DNA of 64,000 bases from Platynereis dumerilii (GCA_026936325.1 JAPTHN010000007.1:21167974-21231973); one strand, 5' to 3'. Positions 24,443 to 36,912 are shown, numbered from the stretch's first letter. Made by a program: numbers and translations. Notes: a model not told the origin generated them from the letters alone.

Positions 24443-26965
24443 TTGTCAAGTAAGCCAGATCCCTGAAAAAAGAGCAAAGATTGTGAATTGCTGAAGATAA
24501 GAAATCAGTTGAGGAATCAATTCCCCCGATTGCTTTGTGATTACTGTTTCAAAGGTCTCGCAGTTGACACCATATGTATTGCTGGGTTGAAAAAGCATGT
24601 AATGACCCAATAACAAAAGATACCATTTTGAATTATTTCCATAACATATTTTGCACTTGCATGCTTTGTGTATTCTTCTTCTTTTGCAATGCACATCACA
24701 AGTTTTTAGCTGCCATGTAAATTTGTTTTCACATTTTGTTGTTGCAAAATGTACAATGTTTAGTGGTTAGGCTTAGACGAAGGAAACTACATCTAGTGTG
24801 CCTTTTCAAGGGCTTATGTACAGCATGATTGACAGGTCCTAAAGGGAAATAAGCGTTCGAATTGTCTAAGGACAGAAGACTAGATCTCATTAATGGCTTT
24901 GATTGCATACATGCAAAGTTACTCGCGAAAGGAAAAACTGTTTTTCGCGCCAAGAGAATATTGAAGTCTCGAGTTCATATAGAAGAAGTAAGAATGGTTT
25001 GATGCACATCAACAGGATCATTTGAAAGGGGCAAACAGTGTAAAAACAACATTGCTCATTGGTGGAGGGCCTTTCTGTCGAAATGTATAATGGAAATTAT
25101 GTTGCCACAGCATCAACAAAACATTTAGATCATGTCAACAATTGCTTGTTGGAAACATTGTGTTTAGACAACATGTTTCTTTGTTTAAATGACAAAAGTC
25201 TATCAATTTCTTGCACATTCCGATGGTACCGTCAGAAGACAAGTGAGTATTTTAGTAAAATTGGCCTCAGATCACTAAAATAATGAAAATGAATATGTTA
25301 CTATCAGAACAACATTCGTTTCGAGGCAGTAAGTACCCATATCAAATAAAAAGGCATTTTGTAATTTTTCCGCAAATTTTAAATGTGTTTTATTTTTCAC
25401 AAGCCGGTAGACCCTCCTATCTAACATGGCTATCAGCATCTGCATGATTTGATTTCACAGGCAGTAAATTATATTTACATGTAGGCTTAGAAATTGTCCT
25501 GCAACTAGAACTTTATATTACTTCAAATAATTTCAGACATTAATTCAGTGGCATCACTCATGTTTGCATCAGATCCTCCCTCAAATATGGAGATTTGCTC
25601 AATATTATGATTAGGATAATGACATTGGCCGTATTTGACAGGATTCTGTAATTCATTAGCGGTGGGCTTGGTCTAATTATTTAATTGCTCATCATCGGGA
25701 GATCAAATGTCAATGGTTCTGCAGTCATTTAATGACCCTTGTAGATTGAATGTCATAGATGTTCATCGATTATCTCAATGGATTAAATTTTCCTATAAAT
25801 ATTATAAATGAAATTGTGAGTCCTTTGATAGCAATCACCTTGATTCTCCTTATTCCCAACTTGTTGCATCTGGAACAGTTCTCTCACATTCTGTAATTAT
25901 ATTGCAATGTTTCTCACGACTGTTCTCCGTCACTTTAAATATTCCGGTCAGCATCTCGCTAAATTTTAATATTTTGTTGCTGTCTCTCCATGTGCAGTGC
26001 CAATAGCTAAACTCAGCACAAACTCAAAGGGGTAGCCAAGTTCTTTTCCTAAAAACCACTCCTCTGATGAAGTATTTTCCTGTTATTCATGTCTTCATTT
26101 GATGTGAAGATCATGGTTTCTACAGCCACTGATTACTTCTGAATGGGTATTTGATGAAATAAAACCTGACTGAAAACTGAAGTGACAGGATAGAAAGAAG
26201 CCATTCAGAAACTGTGTAAGACGCAAGTAAATTATTCATTAATGGATCTGGTAAAGTGTAATTTCCTAAATTTTTCATCAAGAAGCTGGATATGAGTTAT
26301 GAAATATAGCAGTGAAATTAAGGAACCCCCATGCACAAGATATAGATTCTACACCTACAACTCCTGCCATATTACTAATACGCGAAAAGTGTTTGGAACC
26401 CTGTCAAAGGCAATATAGTGATATTACATAATTTACAGTATAGACTGTTTAAAAATTTTTGATACAAAGACTGGCATTTCACCTGCCCGGGGGGGGGGGA
26501 AAGGGGGTGTCACTATTTTTTTTATTATTGGGCAAGGAATGACCTTGATTGCATAAAAAATCGTATTAACCTGATGCCATCTTATTGCCCTGATGCCATA
26601 CAAATTTCATTTGATGTTGTTTGAACTACATAGATGTGCCTTCCCTTCATCAAAAGGAATCAGAATTTCCTCTATTGAGTTGAGAAAATATCACTACGTA
26701 ATGAGCCAAAAATTACCCAGGAAATTACAAAAGACCACTGCCTTGTAGTTTTTGCAGGAGGCAACTCCAAATTCTGCAGAACTATTTGCAAATTGTCACT
26801 CAACACTGAAACACTTTCTTGAAAAGTTCACTTCATAGATCTAGGGTACGATATACAAATAGAGATTTATTTTCTCTATATCGTCTTTGATCTATGACAA
26901 ATTGCAGCTGGCAGATGTTGCTGGTTCTATTGACATTTTGTTATTGCAGAATTGTCATCAGACTG

Positions 26966-27173
26966 CACTTTAAATTCTGAAATTCTGAGTTAGCTCAAAT
27001 GATTGAGTGAGACGGTTGCACAATTTGTTTGAGCCATGATAGCTTGCAGTTTTGAGTTATGATAATCTTTATGTTGTTATAACTTGCAAACAACAAGCTA
27101 TCTTGGCTCAAAGGAATTGTGCAACCATCTCATTCGATCAATTTAGCTAACTCAAAATTCAAAATTTACAGTG
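26966..27173. mobile_element. 208-bp MITE inserted in copy 2
   Basis: Copy 1 reads GACTGCATTGACC where copy 2 has this insert between the same flanks. The ends are CACTTTAAATTCTGAAATTC and, inverted on the right, CACTGTAAATTTTGAATTTT, with arms of about 75 bp. The duplicated target is TG, or TGCA if two terminal bases were lost on the left. It may be related to the element at 45,614, which has CACT ends and a TGCA duplication. Confidence 0.85.
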
Positions 27174-28021
27174 TGCATTGACCCTTGTGAATCTTCTGTA
27201 TCTTGTCGCCTCTCTTATGTTGATAAACGTAACTATTAAAAACAACAAAGTGCATTGTGTCATCAAACAGAAAATATGATGGAATCAAGACTTCGTAATG
27301 ATCGCGAATAAGAAAATCTGCAAAATTAAGCTGCTATCTGCCATGTTACAAAATGCAGATGCATGCTTTGAGTCTGAACAAGTGATATGAAGGGAACCCT
27401 GACAAGAAATTCACATTATGACAGATCTGTGACAGGCAACACAGAATTTGTTATTGATTCAGCTGCCAGTTTTGACAGCAGCATTCGTTTTGCCAAAAAC
27501 AAGAAAGTAATATCAGTGATTCATTGTAATTTTAAAAATATGTCAGATATTGACAATTCAGACCCCACTTAGCTTGGTTATTTATTTTGTGTTTCGTACA
27601 GGACAAAATACATTTATCAAAATGAAATTATGCCAGGTACTTTGTTTTGACCATATTTCCTCTGACCTTCTTCCACAAAGTCAATATCTTTAGTCTGCAC
27701 CAATGGCAACATAAAGCAAATCCTTGTTCAGCATTTAGAAGATTAATGCACTGCAGGGAGAATGATAACAAATCTCCATTCGCTTTGATATTTATATTCT
27801 CCCTCTTGCAATTGATCTGCGATTGTGGAGTGTCTGTGGGGCAAGGAAAAGATTGGTTGAACTTTTGTTAAATTCATTTTTCATTTCATAACATGGTCCC
27901 AAGGCTAATAGTAATCTCTTTCATGTCTTGAGCAATCTGTACCATACATGTAAATGTATTGCATGAATGTACACCTTTTCAAATATCATTTTCACAATTT
28001 TCTCATTTCTTCTCTTTTCAG

Positions 28022-28069
28022 GTGAGTTGCACAATTCCTAACAATGATGCAGTTATCATAATTTTGAAG
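28022..28069 (+). other. Recursive-splice-exon-like motif (copy 2)
   Basis: TTCTTCTCTTTTCAG is fused to GTGAGT at 28,021/28,022 and a GTAAGT donor begins at 28,070, 48 nt on. The pyrimidine tract is stronger than in copy 0. The intervening 48 nt align with the 47 nt of copy 0, sharing CTAACAATGATGCAGT, and one frame is open. Both donor and acceptor words survive although the surrounding DNA has diverged by 20% or more. Function is inferred from the motif only. Confidence 0.42.
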
Positions 28070-29011
28070 GTAAGTATCTGTGGATATTTTGAATGATTTA
28101 TTTTTTCAGTTGTGGCACTCATAAGTGTTACAGCTGAGTCAAAAAGACAGCATGTTACGCTCTGTTTGATTCAGGTAAAGCATGTCATGTTGAATTGTTT
28201 CTGTGTCTGTCCTTTTGACTCTAGTGTTGCTGTAACAAATTCCATAATATCAAAACTCTGCATTTAGAAAGGAAGAGATGCTACCACGTGAGAACTGGAT
28301 ATATTGCAAGACTTATCATAGTCTGCAGACAATGGGGGAGTGGCTTAAGCTTGACAAGAGAGTTGTATTGTATTGTATTGAATATTTTATTGTATTGTTT
28401 TCTACTATATCAGTCATGCACCGCAATGCAGGCATTCAATTTGCGTTGAGTCTTCGACAAAGATACAGTTGTCTTTTGTGCATTGTAATTACACTAAATC
28501 GTTGCTGAACAAGGGATGGTTATCATGGTGTCTGTTTGTCTAACTCTTATACTCCTTGCCTTGAAACAAAACTTCAAAAACAATCTCTAATCAAAATGGA
28601 CAGACATCTCGTTTTCATTTGCTTTGCGTTTCCGATTATGAAACTAATTTTTTCTGTATTACTCAAACAGTAGACACTAAACAGAGGTAAACAAGTTTAA
28701 AAAAAAATCTAAATAATTGTGATTCTTTGGAGGTTTTTCTTGTCCATGATTGTGTGTTCTAACGGGCACTAATTTGGCAAATTTACTGCCAATTTCCTCA
28801 GTGATTTGATTAGTTCAGCTAACTCGGCTTTGGCAAACACCTATTCAGGTTTTCATTTAGTGTTACCAATGAGCTGAAGCTTTCATGGCAAAATTTCTGT
28901 TGAAGTAATTGCAAAGCGAAACTGCTGGTTATTACACCACTAAGTTTACACAGGGTGCCAGGTCCAAATCCTATCAAGGTACAATTATGCAATTGTCACA
29001 TAGTAGGTTTA

Positions 29012-29382
29012 CAGCGAAACATTTTAATATAGAATTAAAGTGGACTGTGGAACTGTGAAAATGGCACTACGTGACTAATGATAGCCGATGAAGTGTCATC
29101 TTCTCTACTTTCAACATGGGAAACATAGAGGCTGTTTGATTAGTCATGATCAAGAGCAAGCAACTTGACTTCTCATAACAAATTTTAGAGTGAAAATCAG
29201 ATGCATAATCCTTTTTTTAGGCTGTCACCAACAAGTGGGATAAGTCTCCTTCAATCAAATTAATATTGCAAGTATTGGGTTTGATCATGACAAATCATCA
29301 GCATGATGAGTTTGATGACACACAAAGTGCCATTTTCACAGTGCCACAGTCCACTTTAATTCTATATCAAAGTGTTTCGCTG
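29012..29382. mobile_element. TA-target MITE, 371 bp (copy 2)
   Basis: This is the same insertion as at 21,963, copied by the tandem duplication. TA flanks lie at 29,010-29,011 and 29,383-29,384. It differs from its twin by scattered substitutions and small indels. Confidence 0.88.
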
Positions 29383-29904
29383 TAATGTATCAGTCATCTT
29401 AAAACTGTTTAGATTGCATGGTCAGGGCTCCACTTTCAGTTTTCATTTATCATTGTGATGTTCTATGCTACATTGCCGCAAATGTTCTGTTGCCATCTTG
29501 GTGAAAATTGTTTTATTCCCTATTTTTGAAATGTGTTAATGATTTTATGCTATTATTGTTTTTCCACCTGAAAGCTCTCTTGTACTCTTGTCAGAGACAA
29601 AGACAAATTAGCTGATCCTCCATATAATGATAAAATTATTGCATCTTGATAATTCACATCAAATGATTTATAACAGACAGGTTATGCATCGCAAACAAAT
29701 TTCACGGCAAAAGATACTGCGTAGGGCTCACTGCTTGAATCTATATAATGGCTGTTGCAGTTACCGTAAAACTGATATTTTTCAATGCATTAGGGATGAC
29801 ACTACCTTCATGAATGTGCATAATGGGTATAACATGCAGTGCCATTTGCTTGTTTGTGAAACTGAACCCTCAGAACTCAACATCAGGCAGCTTCTATACA
29901 TTAA

Positions 29905-30062
29905 CAGTGGCGGATATAGGGGGGCCTAGGGGGCCCGGGCCCCCCCCCCCTAGACTACCAAGATGGATAGCGGTATTTTGAAGAAATGTGCGATAACGTG
30001 TGTCCGCGAATGCCGAAACACGTCCGGGCCCCCCTAGACTATCGTGTCTGGATCTGCCACTG
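29905..30062. mobile_element. hAT-like MITE, 158 bp
   Basis: The ends are CAGTGGCGGATATAGG and, inverted on the right, CAGTGGCAGATCCAGACACG. Interior G- and C-runs (GGGGGGCC, GGGCCCGGGC) form a second inverted layer. Copy 0 lacks it near 5,807. Only ATTAA is clearly repeated at the flanks, so the expected 8-bp hAT duplication is imperfect. Its first 13 bp reappear at the copy 1/copy 2 junction, so it was present before the tandem duplication. Confidence 0.75.
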
Positions 30063-31781
30063 ATTAACCTGGAACTCCACTTATGCTTTGGCATATTATT
30101 CAGATTTCTCTGGAGGAAACTCTCCAACCATGCGCCTTTCCCAATTTCCTCCTGACATCATATCAGAATATTCCAAATTTGGGGAAAATCGAAACAGGAA
30201 AAACTTTGGCAGATCTTAATGTCATTAATTATGATCAGATTTCACATGATTTTTACCAGTTTCTGAATTGTGGATTAATATTATGAGAACTTATATTGCT
30301 TTACGACTTTCAATATGGTAGTTGCCACTAGGTAATCAACTCTGAAAAAAAGAGAACCATATTTGCACTGTAAAGAGAACCATATTTTACAGTACATACA
30401 TTTGATGTTGTAGTGATAAATACGGTATCCTCTTATCTTTTAATATCAGCACCATATCAAGTATGTTGGAAGAGAGAAAAATACTTTTTGAAAACTAGAA
30501 AACATCAGGTGGAATTTTATCATAATTGATATAATATGCTATGATCTTCTTTGATTCAGAAAAGTTGTCCAGGTTTAGTAAGATAGTGTGGGACCTATTT
30601 TAATTACATTGCAAACCTCAGGTTATTTCTCTGTAAATGAGCAATGCCGATCTTTCCTTTTCGCAATTTTTGTCTTTAATTGCCCCTAATTTACAGGTCT
30701 CTGTCGTCATGTTACATTAATGACATGAAAATTAATCCACGCAACCAACTGTCCGTTTTGAATATTTCATTTTTGATCTTGCATTGGATCTTTTCTGCTT
30801 GCCTCATTAATGATATCACCCAGGACCCATCCATGATCCACCACACTGAAATGAACTCTCATGTGAGTTTTGACCCTTGGGATGAGTGGTGTAACGCATT
30901 CTGTGAATTGCCAGATGGCATTGCAAGTACACTGTATATTCATTACCTGCCCAACTACTAATGGGTCATGCAGAATTACATGGAACAAATAGAAATATGA
31001 CCTGACCAGGGATATTCCAGCGCATTTCTGTGTAATAGAAACTGTAAGCACTTGTAATTTATTGACTGTAATGCACAACGATTTTGCTGGCAATGAATGG
31101 ATAAGGTGGGCAAGCACAATGCACAGTTGCCTTTTTTTTAAACAAAACTAATCATCATGATATTCGAAAACTTTGTAATCAATATTTTGTCTTCAATAAC
31201 TGAGTTTGTCTATGATGAAAAAGGCATTATTTTCTTAGCCACACATCTTCACGGTCACAGAAGCGATGACAGTGCTTCAATATCACCAGAATGTTTTCAT
31301 GTCTTATTTAGAGAAGCTCTGAATTTCATCTGAATCATGCTACCAGAGAGGAATCTATTTATAGTCTGCTCCAAGGACAACCATTACTTTCCAATCCATC
31401 GGATATTTCACTTCCAGCTTTAGCTTAAGCTATAGGTTGAAATTCAACTTAGTGAAACCGGACCTCAGTCACATGTCATTGTGTTCCGTTTGAAAAATTC
31501 ATTCTTGATTTGAAATTTAATTTCACTAGTCTCAAGGGCTATTAATTGATCAAACATTCTGACAATCAGAGTGGCAAATATTGTTAAATAGTTCTTCAGT
31601 ATCCTCCGTGGGACATTCTTCTTTTCATTATTTTTAATTCTGAACAATTATTGAATAGGCCTACTGATACCACAAATTTCGAACCATTTTTCTGATAAGC
31701 AATATGAACCCAATATGAAATCTGAAACTGAAGAAGAAATTTCGTCGTCATGAGTATGTTCATTACCTTTTATTTATATCT
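30063..31781. repeat. Right part of copy 2 shared with copy 0
   Basis: Bases 30,063-30,280 match 5,810-6,040, 30,490-30,560 match about 7,450, 30,640-30,800 match 7,790-7,980, and 31,385-31,635 match 9,060-9,320. Identity is about 75%. Bases 30,800-30,960 have no counterpart in copy 0. That stretch holds overlapping open frames on both strands (93 codons plus, 116 codons minus) with no recognisable motif. Confidence 0.75.
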
Positions 31782-32762
31782 GGGTCATTCTCAAATTTCG
31801 GGACAATTTGCGTCACTCTATCTCCCTGACATTAATATGAATGCGATAAATATCTGAAGCGTCACTCTGCATCTGTTATTCATATTTCTACTTAGAACCA
31901 CTGCATTTGGAGCAAAAAGTCATTCATTAGATTTTTTTTTATGCATTATGTCCAGAAATCCGTGCAAAATCAATGGTTTTTCCCTGTCACTGGACCTGAC
32001 ATGACAAAATCAAATGTTCATTTTGCTCCTAATATACCATTATTTCCAAAGTTTCTTTGCACGATTCATGGGACTATTGACTTGAATTTATATTTAGTTC
32101 ATATTCAATTTTGTTGTTGTATAATTTCATTGATTAAATTGATACAATAGTCGTGTCACTAATTTATGTAAATTTTTTTGTCCCCTCCGTTACTTGCCAT
32201 AGCTCTGTTTGTTATTGTTTTTTATGAGCTATTTTAACTGAATATCATCAGACTCATGTGCGCCATCGTAACACTGCCTTGCAGACTTCATAAAACATGT
32301 ATTCAATAAATTATGACATAATGTTCATAAAAAAATTTTTTTGGTCCCACTAAAATGTCCCCTCCGTTTCCTTCATTTCCAAGCTTACCAATGATAATTT
32401 TACAGAGCGATTTCATGTATATGTTGCTGAGGGTGGCAGGTTTTAATATTCTGCAATTATTTTGTCTAATCTCCAAAATAAAAAGCAGTAATGAGCGAAA
32501 AGCAAAAAATTGTTCCCCTCCGTTACCGTCCACTCCGTTACCAGATCATGAGCAAGAAATCGACATTTGGACCAAAAAATCTACTGATACGAGATGAAGT
32601 ACTTCTGAAAATAATAGTTACATCAATCTTTTATCATTTTTCCTTTTGTTGCTGTTCCTACAGTTGGTTTTTTACATCAAAATTCCCCTCCGTTACCACA
32701 TTGTCCCCTCCGTTACAGGACAATTTTCCTATACCCATTGTCCCGAAATTTGAGAATGGCCC
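31782..32762. mobile_element. 981-bp inverted-repeat element with 4-bp target duplication
   Basis: The ends are GGGTCATTCTCAAATTTCGG and, inverted on the right, GGGCCATTCTCAAATTTCGG, continuing GACAAT. ATCT is repeated outside (31,778-31,781 and 32,763-32,766). Inside, the phrase CCCCTCCGTTAC occurs five or six times, all on the plus strand (for example near 32,180, 32,355, 32,515, 32,690 and 32,705). No transposase-like frame is seen. The 4-bp duplication excludes TA-target and hAT families. Confidence 0.85.
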
Positions 32763-33288
32763 ATCTGCCTATGTTTCTTAATAACTACTGCTCTTCTTTC
32801 TTTTTCTGCCATTTTCTTGATACAGTGAACAGGTTGACTTTTATATCAAGGTGATCAGTCTGCACTACCTGCGAAGAGAATGAAGATAGACATACGGTAT
32901 AAATCTTATCTGTCTTTTATTGTCTGTTTTTTTGTCTCCTCACTTCCTAGTATTCTGTTGCTAGGAAAATCTCAATTTCTTCCTAAAACTAGCTTTATGC
33001 ATTTTTGTGCAAAAATTCTTAGGTTGGTTTCTTTTTTGATCACCGGTTAGCTGTGAATCCTTCTAAGCCATCGGGATTTTGTAAATGTCTGGGAGCAACA
33101 TCCTCACTTCTCAATGTAAGTTTGTTGACCACATGGTACACTTTGCTGTGAAGTTGTAACAAAGGATTACCTCTCCTCCGGTGTGACATACATGATTAAC
33201 AGTTTCAGTTCCCTCAAAGCAATTGAATGGATTGTTATTACAGATCTCGTATAAGTGTGCCATGTTCCATGTGAATATATGCCCAGAT

Positions 33289-33314
33289 GATGTCAGTATT
33301 GCAATACTGACATC
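33289..33314. repeat. 26-bp perfect palindrome
   Basis: Each 13-base half reads GATGTCAGTATTG, giving a perfect inverted repeat with no spacer. The inverted duplicate at 34.9 kb keeps only the right half. It would extrude as a short cruciform; any role is unknown. Confidence 0.9.
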
Positions 33315-33379
33315 ACTATTGGCACTCCAAGCTTGAGTGTTGATTCCAACTGCTACCAACAAGTCAGGCTTATGGGCTA

Positions 33380-33866
33380 CAGTGCCGCCTGTAAGTAAGT
33401 GAAACGCATGATATTGTGCCATTGCATCAATGTAAAACATTCTTAACCAAAATGCTTCTGGAAGGACGAATTCTCATCCGATGAGAGGAAAACATTTTGG
33501 GTCATAAAGGCCGATATGTGAGGCATGTGGGATAAAAATAGCAGCCAATTTTCTTTGCTGTAGTTGGAGTTAGGTATGGGTCAAAGTCTTTGATAAGTAA
33601 GTGAAACGCAGGCCCAATGTTAAAACATAGGGAAGGGTGGTTCACTTACTTATCAAAGACTTTGACCCATACCTAACTACGACTACAGCGAAGAAAATGG
33701 GCTGCTATTTTTATCCCACTTGCCTCACACATCGGCCTTTATAACCCACTTTGTTTCCCTTTCATCTGACGAGAATTCATGCCTCCACAAGCAGTTTGGC
33801 TGAGGATGTTTAGCATTGATGCAATGGCACAATGTCATGCGTTTCACTTACTTACAGGCGGCACTG
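33380..33866. mobile_element. Tc1/mariner-like foldback MITE, 487 bp
   Basis: Both ends start CAGTGCCGCCTGTAAGTAAG and are flanked by TA (33,378-33,379 and 33,867-33,868). The arms are long, about 215 bp, with a second internal palindrome (AAGTAAGTGAAACGCA around 33,597 and its partner near 33,645). The TA-CAGTGCC start resembles Tc1-type termini. No coding frame. It looks moderately young, since the arms still pair closely. Confidence 0.88.
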
Positions 33867-34449
33867 TAAGTGTGAATGACAATTGATTAATCTGCATTCA
33901 TTGGTATGGTTGTTTGATTCAGTTGGAGCAGGTGAAACTGATATGTTTGAGCCACTAACGGTCTTGCTTGATCCATCATGGACATTCATGGTGTCCTGTT
34001 GTGAAATTTGTCAGTGAGGGCAGCACCTTGTGGCTTTTCAGCCTTTTAGGTGAGATCTGCACTAAAGAAACGGTTCAGAATCGATGACTGGAATGGGGAT
34101 AGTTTTCGGAAGTGAATGTGGCGGTGTTGCATGGACATACCAGAGGACGAGAAATGGGGGGGGGGGGGTAGTTGCTCCCAAAAATTTGGGCAAAGGCCAG
34201 ACAAGGAGGCTAAGAATTCGATCATCAAATAAACATTATTGGAAATCAGTGATAAGGATGCCCCCAAGCAAAACTCCCCCGCCCCTTAGGTCTTAAATTC
34301 TGAATAGTTCCTAAGTATATTATTTTTGCCAAGACAGAGCAGCACATGATAACCTCTCAAACCAACAAATGAATACATGTGAGAGTGAATGAATTTGTTT
34401 TGTTGTAAAAGTGCTAAAACTGATAGCAGTTATACACAAAATCCATAAG

Positions 34450-34600
34450 GTAAGATAAGATAGATAAGATAAAACTTTATTTCAAGTCGGTGATGACATA
34501 AAAACAGATAACACAAGCTATAAAGCTTTTAACCGACAATGTGAAATAACAAAACAAGATGAAATATATATACAGATGAGTTAATGAAATTTGAAAGAAA
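34450..34600 (-). mobile_element. LINE-type 3' end, 5'-truncated, minus strand
   Basis: Read on the minus strand the sequence ends AAATAAAGTTTTATCTTATC followed by TATCTTATCTTACC, the polyadenylation-like word and short tandem tail typical of CR1/L2-type LINEs. The upstream boundary is not clear. There is no reverse transcriptase frame. Confidence 0.5.
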
Positions 34601-34990
34601 GTTTACAAACTTAAAGATGCACTTAAGCTGAGATCATTATACTTTACAGAGAATATCTGAGACATAGTATACATTTTGTGCAATCACAATTTTTCAAGCA
34701 ATTGCTCTTTCTTAAAGCACACTATTGCATCCATGCATTATATATAGCTGGATATTGTAACTTTTGGATTTATTCAAAACATCAAACTGAATAATCAATG
34801 TTGAGCAACAATCTAACAGTTTATGTGAGAATTTGTAATGGTGTGATCAGCATGGGTTCCAAGTGACACAGCTGAAACTGCGAATATACCAACTGTGAAA
34901 TCATTATGCTGATACTGACATCACAAGAGCACTGTGGCAGTTGAAAAGAACATGGCACACTAATACGAAATCTGTAATAAGTGTTTCATT

Positions 34991-36049
34991 GTTGCCTGCT
35001 TGTTGTTTCAATTAGTTTCTTTGTAGAAAACCATAAACGATCACTTAAATCATGCCGGAAAAACGCTGTTAAATGATTTGAAAACTTCAGAATTGTATGG
35101 CACTTATTGGCAGGGTGAGTGTAAACGAAGTCTAAGGTTTCAGTAGACCTTTGGATCAATTCAGAGTGCAGGCACGCGCATGTATATATATCAACAATTC
35201 TCTATAGACAATGCAAGCGTATGCAATTCGAATTCTGAGATTGCAGGAGCAGAGCCATTTTACAAATAACACACAGATATGGTGCAAATGCAATAGTTGA
35301 CCTTGTACATCACACTTATTTTGATAATGTTCTGGCATGCAAAGTATTTTTTCTTTTATGTCAAAGTCACATGACAAACTCCAATTAGAATACAACCATA
35401 GCAGTGATCACAAACTGTTATACATTGTTTTTTACTATTTGCGTTCAACAGTTAGACATGAGATAAAAATGTATAGGAATCTGCAACCTATCGAACTAAC
35501 AACACCCAACAATAACTGTGAATTTTGAGAAAATGTTTTTCATAGTCAACTGTGAAATTTGATAGACAAATATATCAAAACATGCATGTCCAGGGCATTT
35601 CTTGGACTTTTCATATGCCAGTATATGGATGGATTAAATCGATCTACAAGCCCTGATATGCTATGTCTATTAATGACTGGTACTTTCACTCATGAGTGCA
35701 GGACCAAACTGGAGGAACCCTCGAAATGTCTGAAAATTGAACTATGGTATTTCGTGATTTAAAGTGGTATTATAAAGAAGAATCCAGCCATTGTCACGAC
35801 ACAAAGCCATGCATTTCGTGATGTAGGAAGAAATAGTATTTAGACACTAAGGTTAGAATTTGTCCTTATGGTACAAAACTAATATCATATATTTCTTTGG
35901 ATGAATCTATTTTCTTGTACAGTTTCCTCAAGTCCTGTGTACAAGTGAGGGATATCTTCTTTTTGCTTTTCTGTGATTTAACATTCCTGTTTTAAACTTG
36001 TTGTTTGATTACCAACCAATTTTTGATGTCATAATCTTGACTCTATGAC
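34991..36049. other. No recognised features
   Basis: AT-rich DNA with three or four short open frames that overlap on opposite strands. No repeats, splice-motif clusters or element ends were recognised. Confidence 0.45.
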
Positions 36050-36400
36050 AGATCAATGACATATTTCAACTGTAAACTGTGGTATGCATTGCACTTGGGA
36101 AAGACCAATTGTAAATGAAAAAGAGAGGAGGGAACATTTACTGTAATTTTTTCATGTTATCCATCACTGCTAATGGCTTCGTAAGAAGCAGTGCCTCGAT
36201 TTCAACAGAATGCATTATCGGCTGACATTGCCTGTCATAGTGTCATAATGCCACTGGTTACTATAATACCCATAATATTTGATGGTGAAGGAACTTTCAC
36301 TTGCAGTGTTGTGCAGTGAAGTACAGCACTGAGCTCTTTCACTGTGCATGTTTGTATATCTTATGGTATGATTATTACATTATCTCCAATATTTTAACGG
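36050..36400 (+). repeat. Dispersed block, first of three copies
   Basis: The block carries CAGAATGCATTATCGGCTGA followed by CATTGCCTGTCAT, then ATAATACCCATAAT and, further on, GAAGTACAGCACTGAGCTCT. The same order is found at 40,740-41,100, and part of it is inverted at 42,765-42,895. Confidence 0.8.
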
Positions 36401-36611
36401 GATACGATAACGATAACAACATTAATAACACTTGAGCTCTACATCTATCCTGTACCAATGACTTGTCCAATCTCTTGAGTAAGTTAAATATGGCAAATCC
36501 AGCCCTAAAATGCTTGTCCGTGCTAGTCATCAATTGTGAGGGATCCTATAGCCTAGCGCAGACACTTATAAATACTAGGAAAGAACAGTTTAACATATCA
36601 TACAAACAGAA

Positions 36612-36912
36612 ATTTTACTCTTAAAGGTCCACTGAAAATATTTTTGCTTCATCAACTTGAATCCATGTTGGTAGATCTTCAGCAGAGTGGCCCACACATT
36701 ACATGGAGACTTATCCCACTTGTTGGTGACAGCAAAACGAAATGATTATGCATCTGATATTCACTCTTAAATCCGTTATGAGAAGTCAAATGGCTTTCTC
36801 TTGATCATGACTAATCAAACAGCCTCTATGTTTCCCAAGTGAAAGTAGAAAATATGACAATTCATTGGCTATCAAGAGTCACGAAGTGCCATTTTCACAG
36901 TGCCACAGGCTG
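36612..36912 (-). mobile_element. TA-target MITE family member, inverted interior
   Basis: The interior is the reverse complement of the MITEs at 21,963 and 29,012 (for example GACTTATCCCACTTGTTGGT and ACAGCCTCTATGTTTCCCA). The right end keeps GTGCCATTTTCACAGTGCCA; the left terminal repeat is eroded and the extreme ends are missing. More diverged than the other two. Confidence 0.8.

Larger units (their letters stand above)
22866..29917. repeat. Copy 2 of the 6.4-kb tandem duplication
   Basis: This repeats copy 1 block for block and then runs on past 29,917 into sequence shared only with copy 0. Extra to copy 1 are a hAT MITE at 24,258, a 208-bp MITE at 26,966 and the ancestral segment of about 745 bp (27,361-28,105) that copy 1 lost. 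Open frames shared with copy 1 (for example at 22,537 and 29,627) differ almost only at amino-acid-changing positions, which argues against coding constraint. Confidence 0.95.
33230..34990. repeat. Inverted duplicate blocks around 33.3 and 34.9 kb
   Basis: The sequence at about 33,230-33,330 recurs inverted at about 34,896-34,990; the shared words are GAACATGGCACAC, ATACGA.ATCTGTAATAA and ATACTGACATCA. The foldback element at 33,380 and a LINE-type 3' end at 34,450 lie between them. The left block contains the long perfect palindrome listed separately. Confidence 0.6.

Noticed and set aside
16498-29917. Copies 1 and 2 as two haplotypes misassembled in tandem
   Set aside because: The junction inside the MITE is a clean novel joint and copy 2 alone continues into the copy 0-like flank. 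This favours a real tandem duplication, though long reads would be decisive.
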